64,000 nt of DNA, taken from Pseudomonas sp. dw_612. GTDB lineage: Bacteria > Pseudomonadota > Gammaproteobacteria > Pseudomonadales > Pseudomonadaceae. Shown here one piece after another: positions 26,630-34,673 of this stretch. Every line of letters begins with the position of its first letter. Within the stretch, counting starts at the first letter, position 1. Position numbers and translations under genes: made by a program. Under the pieces are notes generated by a model. It was not told the origin of the DNA. It saw only the letters and a list, made by a program, of their open reading frames with translations, and ran no database searches. Location of the stretch: NCBI RefSeq assembly GCF_018449725.1, contig NZ_JAAVVC010000002.1, forward strand, positions 186,001 to 250,000. Direction: 5' to 3'.

Positions 26630-27697
26630 ATGACCCGATTCCGTTTGCCCGCCCTGCTCGCCGCTGCGTTTGCCGCCCTCGTCAGCGTCTCGTCCCAAGC
26701 CGCCCAGAAAGACCATTTCAGCGTCTGCTGGACCATCTACGCCGGCTGGATGCCCTGGGAATACGCCGGCAGCCAAGGCATCGTCGACAAATGGGCGAAG
26801 AAGTACGGCATCAAGATCGATGTGGTGCAGCTCAACGACTACGTCGAATCCATCAACCAATACACCGCCGGTCAGTTCGACGGTTGCACCATGACCAACA
26901 TGGACGCGCTGACCATTCCGGCCGCCGGTGGCGTCGACAGCACCGCGCTGATCGTCAGCGATTTCTCCAACGGCAACGACGGCATCGTGCTCAAGGGCGA
27001 AGGCAAGAAAGTCATCGACCTCAAGGGCATGGACGTCAATCTCGTCGAACTCTCGGTTTCCCACTATCTGCTGGCCCGCGCGCTCGACTCCGTCGATCTC
27101 ACCGAGAAAGACCTGAAAGTGGTCAACACCTCCGACGCCGATATCTCCGCCGCCTTCAACACCGATCAGGTCAACGCCGTCACCACCTGGAACCCGATGC
27201 TCTCGGACATCAAGGCCAAGCCCGGCGTGACCGAAGTCTTCAACTCCAGCCAGGTGCCCGGCGAAATCATGGACATGATGGTGGTCAACAGCGCCACCCT
27301 CAAAGACAACCCGGCCCTGGGCAAAGCGCTGACCGGCGCCTGGTTCGAAGTGGTCGAGTTGATGAACGCGAAAAACGCCGCGAGCAAAGCCGCCCTCGAA
27401 CACATGGCCAAGGCCTCGGGCACTGACCTGGCCGGGTTCCAGTCGCAACTCGACACCACCAAGCTATTTGCTACTCCGCAGGAGGCGCTGGCCTTCTCCA
27501 CCAGCAAGCAACTGCCGGAAACCATGCGCAAGGTCGCCGAGTTCTCGTTCCAGCACGGCTTGCTCGGTGAAGGCGCCAAGGACACCAGCGCCGTCGGCAT
27601 GGCGTTCGCCAACGGCGTGACCAGTGGCGACAAAGGCAACCTCAAGCTGCGCTTCGATCCGAGCTACGTGCAGATGGCCGCCGACGCCAAGCTGTAA
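26630..27697 (+). CDS. ABC transporter substrate-binding protein, probable guanidine importer
   Basis: A 355-residue periplasmic binding protein of the NitT/TauT type often labelled putative urea ABC transporter binding protein. The signal peptide ends at SVSSQAAQK. The mature protein begins with CWTIYAGWMPWEYA, a conserved stretch of this subfamily. An ATG with CTGGAG nine bases before it starts the first gene after the riboswitch. Given the RNA control, the ligand is inferred to be guanidine or a close relative rather than urea. Confidence 0.87.
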   Translation: MTRFRLPALLAAAFAALVSVSSQAAQKDHFSVCWTIYAGWMPWEYAGSQGIVDKWAKKYGIKIDVVQLNDYVESINQYTAGQFDGCTMTNMDALTIPAAGGVDSTALIVSDFSNGNDGIVLKGEGKKVIDLKGMDVNLVELSVSHYLLARALDSVDLTEKDLKVVNTSDADISAAFNTDQVNAVTTWNPMLSDIKAKPGVTEVFNSSQVPGEIMDMMVVNSATLKDNPALGKALTGAWFEVVELMNAKNAASKAALEHMAKASGTDLAGFQSQLDTTKLFATPQEALAFSTSKQLPETMRKVAEFSFQHGLLGEGAKDTSAVGMAFANGVTSGDKGNLKLRFDPSYVQMAADAKL

Positions 27698-27713
27698 ACA
27701 GGAGGACCTGGCC

Positions 27714-28529
27714 ATGCGCCTGATCAATCGCCACCCGGATCGCCCGAGTCGCTTGCTGTTGGTGATCCTGCCGTTCGCCCTGGTGCTGTTCGCCTACTTC
27801 ATGGGCTCGGCCGAGCGGCTGACGGACAACCCCAACGACAAACTGCTGCCCAGCGCGGTGCAGATGACCGACGCGGTGAAACGCCTGGCCTTCGTCGCCG
27901 ACAGCCGTACCGGCGAATACCTGCTCTGGCAAGACAGCGCCTCCAGCCTGCGACGGCTGGCCATCGGCCTCGGCATCAGCGCGTTGGCCGGGTTGTGCCT
28001 GGGCATGGCGGCCGGAACCTTGCCGCTGTTTGGCGCACCGTTGTCGCCGTTGCTGACGGTGTTGTCGATGGTGCCACCGCTGGCAATCCTGCCGATTCTG
28101 TTCATCGTCTTCGGCCTCGGCGAGTTGTCGAAAGTGATGCTGATCGTGATTGGCATCACCCCGGCGCTGGCCCGGGATCTGGAACAGCGTGCCCGGGAAA
28201 TTCCGGTCGAGTTGCTGATCAAGGCCCAGACGCTGGGCGCTTCGACCTGGACCTTGATGCTGCGGGTGGTGCTGCCGCAATTGTTGCCACGGCTGCTGAT
28301 CTCGTTGCGGCTGATGCTCGGTTCGGCGTGGTTGTTCCTGATCGCCGCTGAAGCCATCGCTTCCACCGACGGCCTCGGCTATCGAATTTTCCTGGTGCGT
28401 CGTTACCTGGCGATGGATGTGATCCTGCCGTACGTAGTGTGGATCACCCTGCTCGCATGGTTGATGGATTGGGGTTTGAAGCGCCTGACTCAGCGTGCGT
28501 TCCCTTGGTATGAAGGAGCGCGGGCATGA
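27714..28529 (+). CDS. ABC transporter permease, probable guanidine importer
   Basis: A 271-residue inner-membrane permease with about six helices and the EAA-loop pattern of BPD-type permeases (AQTLGASTWTLMLRVVLPQ, about 178-196). The ATG at 27714 follows AGGAGGACCTGGCC. It overlaps the ATPase gene by four bases (ATGA), so translation is coupled. Part of the riboswitch-controlled import system. Confidence 0.88.
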   Translation: MRLINRHPDRPSRLLLVILPFALVLFAYFMGSAERLTDNPNDKLLPSAVQMTDAVKRLAFVADSRTGEYLLWQDSASSLRRLAIGLGISALAGLCLGMAAGTLPLFGAPLSPLLTVLSMVPPLAILPILFIVFGLGELSKVMLIVIGITPALARDLEQRAREIPVELLIKAQTLGASTWTLMLRVVLPQLLPRLLISLRLMLGSAWLFLIAAEAIASTDGLGYRIFLVRRYLAMDVILPYVVWITLLAWLMDWGLKRLTQRAFPWYEGARA

Positions 28530-29314
28530 GCTTCATCACGGTGAAAAACGTCTGGCAGCAGTACGCCGATCAAGTGGTGCTCGAAGGGCTGAATCTGAAC
28601 GTTAACGAAGGTGAGTTCTGCACACTCGTCGGCGCGTCCGGTTGTGGCAAATCGACCTTCCTGCGTTTGCTGCTGGGCCAGGAAAAGGCCAGTCGCGGCG
28701 AGATTCTGCTCGACGGCCAGGCCCTGGCCGGCGAGCCGGATTCAAGCCGTGGTGTGGTGTTCCAGCGCTACTCGGTGTTCCCGCACCTGACGGTGCTGGA
28801 CAACGTCGCCCTCGGCCTCGAACTGCCACGCTCGCCCCTACTTGGCCGCTTGTTCGGCAGCGCCAAAAAAGACGCCCGGGAACAGGCCTCAGTGCTGCTG
28901 CACAAAGTCGGCCTCGGCCACTCGCTGGACAAATACCCGGCGCAGCTCTCCGGCGGCATGCAACAACGACTGGCGATCGCCCAGGCCCTGATCATGAAAC
29001 CCCGAGTGTTGCTGCTCGACGAACCCTTCGGCGCCCTCGATCCGGGCATCCGCAAAGACATGCATGTTCTGCTGCTGGAGCTGTGGCGCGAGACCCGACT
29101 GACGGTGTTCATGGTCACCCATGACCTGTCCGAAGGTTTCAGCCTCGGCACCCGTTTGCTGGTGTTCGACAAGGTTCGCCTCGACCCGCACGCCCCCGGC
29201 GCCTATGGCGCGCGCATCACCTACGACATCCCTTTGAACAGCGACCGCCGCGCCACTCGCGCCGCCGTCGATGCCTTGCCGGCAGAGCTGGCAGGCACGC
29301 TTCGCACCGCTTAA
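28526..29314 (+). CDS. ABC transporter ATP-binding protein, probable guanidine importer
   Basis: A 262-residue ATPase of the NitT/TauT type. Walker A is GASGCGKST (36-44), the signature is LSGGMQQRLAIAQAL, Walker B is VLLLDEPFGALD and the switch His is in VTHDLSEG. The C-terminus carries a short family extension after the nucleotide-binding fold. It powers import by the preceding permease and binding protein. Confidence 0.92.
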   Translation: MSFITVKNVWQQYADQVVLEGLNLNVNEGEFCTLVGASGCGKSTFLRLLLGQEKASRGEILLDGQALAGEPDSSRGVVFQRYSVFPHLTVLDNVALGLELPRSPLLGRLFGSAKKDAREQASVLLHKVGLGHSLDKYPAQLSGGMQQRLAIAQALIMKPRVLLLDEPFGALDPGIRKDMHVLLLELWRETRLTVFMVTHDLSEGFSLGTRLLVFDKVRLDPHAPGAYGARITYDIPLNSDRRATRAAVDALPAELAGTLRTA

Positions 29315-29327
29315 GAGGAATTTGCAC

Positions 29328-30053
29328 ATGACTGATGCGACCCAACTGTTCCCGCCGTTCGCCGAAGAAATGCTTCCCGGCGGCGGCCACCGCTCCTTCG
29401 TGTTAAAGCGCGGCCAATTGCTGCGCCTGACCGACCTGCGCGGCGGCGCCAACGTCAGCCTGACGTTGCTCAATGCCAACGAAAAAACCGAACGCCTGAA
29501 CCTGCCCGACAGCCTCAAATGCCAACACACCGCCAAGCTCACCGCCGGCCATTGCCTTTATTCGGACATGGGCCGCGTACTGGCCGCCATCACTGCCGAC
29601 ACCTGCGGCTGGAGCGACAGCCTCGGCGGCGTGCTCTGCGCTGAAGAAGTCGCGGAGAAATATGGCCAGGGCCGCTATCAAGAACTGCGCAATGGCTTCT
29701 TCCGCAACGGCACCGACAACCTGCTGGTGGAACTGGGCAAGTGGGGGTTGGGCCTCTCGGATTTGCTGATGACCCTCAATTTGTTCAGTCGCGTGAACGT
29801 CGATGAGGCCGGGCGTTTCCACTTCGTCGAGGACAATTCCAACGCCGGCGACTACATCGAGTTGTACGCGCCGATGGACACGCTGGTGGTGCTCACCGCC
29901 CTGCAACATCCGATGGACCCGTCACCGGACTACGCACCGAAACCGCTGAAGCTGAGCTGGATGAACGCCGACGCCAGCGTCGCCGAACACTGCCGCACCT
30001 CGCGCCCGGAAAACGAGCGCGGCTTTATCAACACCGACCGTTTGTTCGCCTGA
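29328..30053 (+). CDS. DUF1989 protein, carboxyguanidine deiminase subunit (annotated as urea amidolyase-associated UAAP1)
   Basis: A 241-residue DUF1989 protein. In the published guanidine pathway two such proteins (CgdA and CgdB) form carboxyguanidine deiminase, converting carboxyguanidine to allophanate and ammonia. The shared motif [12 protein letters not shown] (about 86-97) contains the conserved Cys. The following gene has the same motif, so the two are paralogous subunits. The start at 29328 follows AAGAGGAA. Which subunit is A and which is B I leave open. Confidence 0.85.
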   Translation: MTDATQLFPPFAEEMLPGGGHRSFVLKRGQLLRLTDLRGGANVSLTLLNANEKTERLNLPDSLKCQHTAKLTAGHCLYSDMGRVLAAITADTCGWSDSLGGVLCAEEVAEKYGQGRYQELRNGFFRNGTDNLLVELGKWGLGLSDLLMTLNLFSRVNVDEAGRFHFVEDNSNAGDYIELYAPMDTLVVLTALQHPMDPSPDYAPKPLKLSWMNADASVAEHCRTSRPENERGFINTDRLFA

Positions 30054-30064
30054 GGATCGCTGCC

Positions 30065-30706
30065 ATGTCACTCGCCATCGCCACACCACACAAGCAGCCC
30101 GAAACCGCGATCTACCGCGCCACCATCCCCGCAGGCGAACCCTGGCTGATGGAGGTCAAGGCCGGCCAGACCTTGCGCATCCTCGACCTGGAAGGCAACC
30201 AGGCCGTCGACACCTTGTTCTACAGCGTCGCCAACCCGAAGGAACGCTACGACGTACAACGCACGTTGCGCCGACAGAACAGCGTCTACCTGAGCACCGG
30301 CAGCGTGCTCTATTCCAACCTCGGCAAGCCGATGCTGACCATCGTCGCCGACACCTGTGGGCGCCACGACACCCTCGGCGGCGCCTGCGCGCAAGAGAGC
30401 AACACCGTGCGTTATGCGTTGGAAAAACGCTACATGCACAGCTGCCGCGACAACTACCTGCGGGCCTGCGTCCACGATGGGAGACTCGGTAAGAGTGACA
30501 TCGGGCCGAACATCAATTTTTTCATGAATGTGCCGGTCACGGCTGACGGTGGGCTGACCTTTGAAGACGGCATTTCAGCGCCGGGGAAATACGTGGATCT
30601 GCGGGCGGAGATGGATGTGATTGTGTTGATTTCCAACTGCCCGCAATTGAACAACCCGTGCAATGCCTACAACCCTACGCCTGCGGAGTTGCTCGTATGG
30701 AACTGA
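30065..30706 (+). CDS. DUF1989 protein, carboxyguanidine deiminase second subunit (annotated as UAAP2)
   Basis: A 213-residue DUF1989 protein, the smaller of the pair. Its motif [14 protein letters not shown] (about 97-110) aligns with that of the upstream gene. The two genes are 11 bases apart. The protein also has the NINFFMNV segment typical of the family. It is expected to act with the first subunit on carboxyguanidine made by the carboxylase encoded downstream. Confidence 0.86.
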   Translation: MSLAIATPHKQPETAIYRATIPAGEPWLMEVKAGQTLRILDLEGNQAVDTLFYSVANPKERYDVQRTLRRQNSVYLSTGSVLYSNLGKPMLTIVADTCGRHDTLGGACAQESNTVRYALEKRYMHSCRDNYLRACVHDGRLGKSDIGPNINFFMNVPVTADGGLTFEDGISAPGKYVDLRAEMDVIVLISNCPQLNNPCNAYNPTPAELLVWN

Positions 30707-30792
30707 CATTCTTGCGGTTGCGCAAGTGGTTGTTTGCGCTGTGCCAGGCGCGTTCGGGCCAGTGCCTAACCCCCTCCAAACACCACTGAACC

Positions 30793-30888
30793 CATGTGGA
30801 AGCGGGCTTGCTCGCGAAAGCGGTGTATCAGTCGACAGTGATGTTGGATGTGCCGGCCTCTTCGCGAGCTAGCCCGCTCCCACAGGGG
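30793..30888. repeat. REP doublet (family A), inside the guanidine operon
   Basis: TGTGGAAGCGGGCTTGCTCG at the left and CGAGCTAGCCCGCTCCCACA at the right are imperfect inverted copies about 60 bases apart. It lies in the 307-base gap between the second deiminase gene and the carboxylase gene, just before the internal riboswitch candidate. Confidence 0.9.
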
Positions 30889-30923
30889 GCCAGCGGTGTT
30901 TGTAAGGTTGGTGATTCTGCCGT

Positions 30924-30969
30924 CGGGGACGACCCCGGCGCCTATCGAAAAACTGCGGGACGGCCCGCA
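30924..30969 (+). ncRNA. guanidine-II riboswitch candidate (mini-ykkC) before the carboxylase gene
   Basis: Two hairpins with the diagnostic ACGR loops: CGGGG-ACGA-CCCCG (30924-30937) and TGCGGG-ACGG-CCCGCA (30954-30969), joined by 16 bases. This is the guanidine-II architecture, in which two loops each bind guanidinium and meet by loop-loop contact. The carboxylase ATG (31014) is 44 bases after hairpin two, with a GGGGG ribosome site between them. It is an internal regulatory element of an operon that already has guanidine-I at its head. Confidence 0.82.
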
Positions 30970-31013
30970 TCCCAGGTCGAGGCTGATGCGTTATCGCCTC
31001 CGGGGGTTTTGCC

Positions 31014-34000
31014 ATGTTCGAAAAAGTCCTGATTGCCAACCGTGGCGCGATTGCCTGCCGCATCCTGCGCACCCTCGGTGAATTGCAGGTCAAGGGCGTC
31101 GCCGTTTACTCCGAAGCCGATGCCGCGAGCCTGCACATTTTGCAGGCCGACGAAGCTCACAGCCTCGGTGAAGGCGCCGCCGCCGGCACCTACCTGGCGG
31201 TGGATAAAATCCTTGCCATCGCTCAAGCCTCCGGCGCCACGGCGATCCATCCCGGCTACGGTTTTCTCTCGGAAAACGCCAGGTTCGCCGAAGCCTGTGA
31301 AGCCGCCAACATTGCGTTTATCGGCCCGACGCCGGAACAATTGCGGGTGTTCGGCCTCAAGCACACCGCCCGCGCGCTGGCCAAGCAGCACGGCGTGCCG
31401 ATGCTCGAAGGCACCGAGTTACTCGACAGCCTCGACGCGGCGTTGATTGCCGGTGAACAGGTCGGCTATCCGGTGATGTTGAAAAGCACGGCTGGCGGTG
31501 GCGGCATTGGCATGCGCGTGTGCCGCAGCGCTGCGGAACTAAGCGAGTCCTTTGAAGCAGTCAAACGCTTGGGCCAGAACAATTTCAGCGACGCCGGGGT
31601 GTTCATCGAGAAGTACATCCAGCGTGCCCGGCATCTGGAAGTGCAGGTATTCGGCGATGGTCGCGGCGATGTGATTGCCCTCGGTGTGCGTGATTGCTCG
31701 GTGCAGCGGCGCAACCAGAAAGTCCTCGAAGAAACCCCGGCGCCGAACCTCCCGGAAGGCATGTCGGATGAGCTGTGTGCAGCGGCGATCAAACTCGCCA
31801 AAGCGGTGAATTACCGCAGCGCCGGCACGGTGGAGTTTGTCTTCGACAGTGAAGACCAGCGCTTCTACTTTCTGGAAGTGAACACGCGGTTGCAGGTGGA
31901 GCACGGCGTCACCGAACAGGTGTGGGGCGTGGACCTGGTGCGCTGGATGGTGGAACTGGCGGCCGGTGATTTGCCGCCACTTCATGAATTGAGCAAAGGT
32001 CTGAAAGCAAACGGGCATGCGATTCAGGCACGGCTGTATGCCGAAGATCCGGGCCGGGATTTTCAACCGAGTCCGGGCTTGCTGACGGCGGTGAACTTTC
32101 CCGCTGCCGATGGCAAACACCTGCGGATCGATACCTGGGTCGAGGCCGGTTGCGAGATCCCGCCGTACTTCGATCCGATGATTGCCAAGGTCATCAGTTG
32201 GGCGCCGACTCGCGAACAAGCGGCTGCCGATCTGCATCAAGCCTTGGGCGACAGTCTGTTGTACGGCGTGGAAACCAATCGCGATTATTTGCGGCAGATT
32301 TTGCTCGATACGCCTTTCGCCAGCGGTCAGCCGTGGACGCGTTGCCTGGAAGGTCTGGTGTATCAGGCGAACACCTTTGAAGTACTTAGCGCCGGCACGC
32401 AAACCAGTGTGCAGGATTATCCGGGGCGCCTCGGCTACTGGGCGGTTGGCGTGCCGCCGTCGGGGCCGATGGACAGTCGCGCACTGAGGTTGGGCAATCG
32501 TCTGCTCGGCAATGACGAAGGCTTGGCGGCGCTGGAAATCACCATGAGCGGACCGTTGCTGCGCTTCAATTGCGAAGCGGTGGTGGCGGTTACCGGGGCG
32601 GTGATTCCGCTGACGTTGAACGGCGAAACCGTGCCGATGAACACCGCACTGCTGATACCGGCGGGTTCTACGTTAAGCCTTGGCACGATTGCCGGTGCGG
32701 GCGCCCGCAGTTATCTGTGCCTGCGCGGCGGGCTGCAAGTGCCGGATTATCTGGGCAGCAAAAGCACCTTCACCCTTGGCCAGTTTGGTGGGCATGGCGG
32801 GCGGGCGCTGCGGGCCGGGGACGTGTTGCATGTGCCAGCGTTGAATGACCGTGAAGTGGGAGCACAACTGCCTTTCACCGAGTTGCCTGAGGTGCGGCAG
32901 ATTCGCGTGATTTATGGTCCTCATGGCGCGCCGGAATACTTCACCGAACACTACATCGACACGTTCTTCGCGACGCAGTGGGAAGTGCATTTCAACTCCA
33001 GCCGAACCGGTGTGCGCTTGATCGGGCCGAAGCCGGAATGGGTGCGGGCCGATGGCGGCGAGGCGGGATTGCATCCGTCGAATATCCATGACAATCCGTA
33101 TGCGATCGGGGCGGTGGATTTTACCGGGGACATGCCGGTGATCCTCGGGCCGGATGGCCCGAGCCTGGGTGGGTTTGTGTGTCCGGTGACGGTGATTGAG
33201 GCGGATCTTTGGCAGTTGGGGCAGTTGAAGGCTGGGGACAAAGTGCAGTTCCTTCCTGTAGATCTCAAAATCGCCCGCTCACTTGCCTTGGAATGGAATC
33301 AATGTGGGAGCGAGCTTGCTCGCGAAAGCGGTACACCAGACACATTAATCTCGACTGACACGACGCCTTCGCGAGCAAGCCCGCTCCCACAGGGGGTTGT
33401 GTCGCCTGTGGTGTTGGATTTGGGTCTGGGGGATACGCGGCTGGTGGCTCGCTTGTCTGGAGATACTCATCTCCTGCTAGAAATCGGCGCCCCCGAACTG
33501 GACCTGGTCCTGCGCTTCCGCGCCCACGCCCTCATGCAAGCCCTGGAAAGCAAAAACCTGCACGGCGTGATCGACTTGACGCCCGGCATCCGCTCCCTGC
33601 AAGTCCACTACCAACCCGAACAACTGCCCCTCGCCGACCTCCTCGGCATCATCGCCGGTGAATGGGACGCCGTGTGCGCCGCCAAAAACCTGCAAGTACC
33701 GTCACGCATCGTGCATCTGCCGTTGTCCTGGGACGATCCGGCCTGTCAGTTGGCGATCGAGAAATACATGACCACCGTGCGCAAGGACGCGCCGTGGTGC
33801 CCGAGTAATCTGGAGTTCATCCGTCGCATCAACGACCTGCCGAACCTCGACGAAGTGCAGCGCACGGTGTTCGACGCCAGCTATCTGGTGATGGGCCTCG
33901 GCGATGTCTACCTCGGCGCACCGGTCGCCACCCCGCTCGACCCGCGCCATCGTTTGGTGACCACCAAATACAACCCGGCGCGCACCTGGACCGCCGAGAA

Positions 34001-34649
34001 TTCGGTGGGCATCGGTGGCGCCTACATGTGCGTGTACGGCATGGAAGGCCCCGGCGGTTATCAGTTTGTCGGGCGCACGTTGCAGATGTGGAATCGCTAC
34101 CGCGAGGTCGCGGCGTTCGACGGCAAACCGTGGCTGCTAAGGTTCTTTGATCAGATTCGTTTCTACCCCGTGAGCGCCGATGAGTTGCTGCGTATTCGTC
34201 GGGATTTTCCCCTCGGGCGCTTCGAACTGAACATCGAAGACAGCCAGTTGAACCTGGCGGATTACCAGGGGTTTCTAGCGAAAGAAGCCGAGAGCATTGC
34301 CGCATTTCGGGAGCAGCAGAAAGGCGCGTTCAACGCCGAGCGCGAACGCTGGATCGCCAGTGGCCAGGCGCATTTCGACAGTGAAGAACTGATCCCCGAA
34401 GCCACCGAAGATGCACCGCTGGCCAGCGGTCAACTGAGCGTCGACAGCCACATTGCCGGCAACCTCTGGCAGGTGCAGGTTGAAACTGGCGCACGGGTTG
34501 AGGCCGGGGATGTGTTGGTGATTCTGGAGTCGATGAAGATGGAAATCCCGCTGCTCGCGCCGATGGCCGGGGTGGTGCGCAAGATTCTCGTACAACCGGG
34601 TTCGGCGGTGCGCGCCGGGCAGCGGGTCGTGGTGCTGGACCTCGACTGA
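31014..34649 (+). CDS. biotin-dependent guanidine carboxylase (urea carboxylase family) with an in-frame REP insert
   Basis: A 1211-residue multidomain carboxylase. The biotin carboxylase/ATP-grasp part is about 1-450 (glycine loop STAGGGGIGMR, NTRLQVEHGVTEQ). The KipA/AHS2 carboxyltransferase domain is about 455-755 (SVQDYPGRLGYWAVGVPPSG). The KipI/AHS1 domain is about 795-1010 (DLTPGIRSLQVHY), and a biotinyl domain at the C-terminus has Lys1175 in ESMKMEI. It carboxylates guanidine (or urea) with ATP. Context of two guanidine riboswitches and DUF1989 partners favours guanidine. Residues about 763-795 are translated REP DNA between AHS2 and AHS1. Confidence 0.9.
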   Translation: MFEKVLIANRGAIACRILRTLGELQVKGVAVYSEADAASLHILQADEAHSLGEGAAAGTYLAVDKILAIAQASGATAIHPGYGFLSENARFAEACEAANIAFIGPTPEQLRVFGLKHTARALAKQHGVPMLEGTELLDSLDAALIAGEQVGYPVMLKSTAGGGGIGMRVCRSAAELSESFEAVKRLGQNNFSDAGVFIEKYIQRARHLEVQVFGDGRGDVIALGVRDCSVQRRNQKVLEETPAPNLPEGMSDELCAAAIKLAKAVNYRSAGTVEFVFDSEDQRFYFLEVNTRLQVEHGVTEQVWGVDLVRWMVELAAGDLPPLHELSKGLKANGHAIQARLYAEDPGRDFQPSPGLLTAVNFPAADGKHLRIDTWVEAGCEIPPYFDPMIAKVISWAPTREQAAADLHQALGDSLLYGVETNRDYLRQILLDTPFASGQPWTRCLEGLVYQANTFEVLSAGTQTSVQDYPGRLGYWAVGVPPSGPMDSRALRLGNRLLGNDEGLAALEITMSGPLLRFNCEAVVAVTGAVIPLTLNGETVPMNTALLIPAGSTLSLGTIAGAGARSYLCLRGGLQVPDYLGSKSTFTLGQFGGHGGRALRAGDVLHVPALNDREVGAQLPFTELPEVRQIRVIYGPHGAPEYFTEHYIDTFFATQWEVHFNSSRTGVRLIGPKPEWVRADGGEAGLHPSNIHDNPYAIGAVDFTGDMPVILGPDGPSLGGFVCPVTVIEADLWQLGQLKAGDKVQFLPVDLKIARSLALEWNQCGSELARESGTPDTLISTDTTPSRASPLPQGVVSPVVLDLGLGDTRLVARLSGDTHLLLEIGAPELDLVLRFRAHALMQALESKNLHGVIDLTPGIRSLQVHYQPEQLPLADLLGIIAGEWDAVCAAKNLQVPSRIVHLPLSWDDPACQLAIEKYMTTVRKDAPWCPSNLEFIRRINDLPNLDEVQRTVFDASYLVMGLGDVYLGAPVATPLDPRHRLVTTKYNPARTWTAENSVGIGGAYMCVYGMEGPGGYQFVGRTLQMWNRYREVAAFDGKPWLLRFFDQIRFYPVSADELLRIRRDFPLGRFELNIEDSQLNLADYQGFLAKEAESIAAFREQQKGAFNAERERWIASGQAHFDSEELIPEATEDAPLASGQLSVDSHIAGNLWQVQVETGARVEAGDVLVILESMKMEIPLLAPMAGVVRKILVQPGSAVRAGQRVVVLDLD
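33302..33396. repeat. REP doublet (family A) inside the carboxylase coding sequence
   Basis: TGTGGGAGCGAGCTTGCTCG and CGAGCAAGCCCGCTCCCACA are near-perfect inverted copies with about 55 bases between. The reading frame stays open through it and encodes CGSELARESG, then ISTDTTPSRASPLPQG. The same peptide types arise when other REP copies in this window are translated, so this is REP DNA being read as protein. Confidence 0.92.
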
Positions 34650-34673
34650 ACTCATTTTGAAAAGGATCGAATC

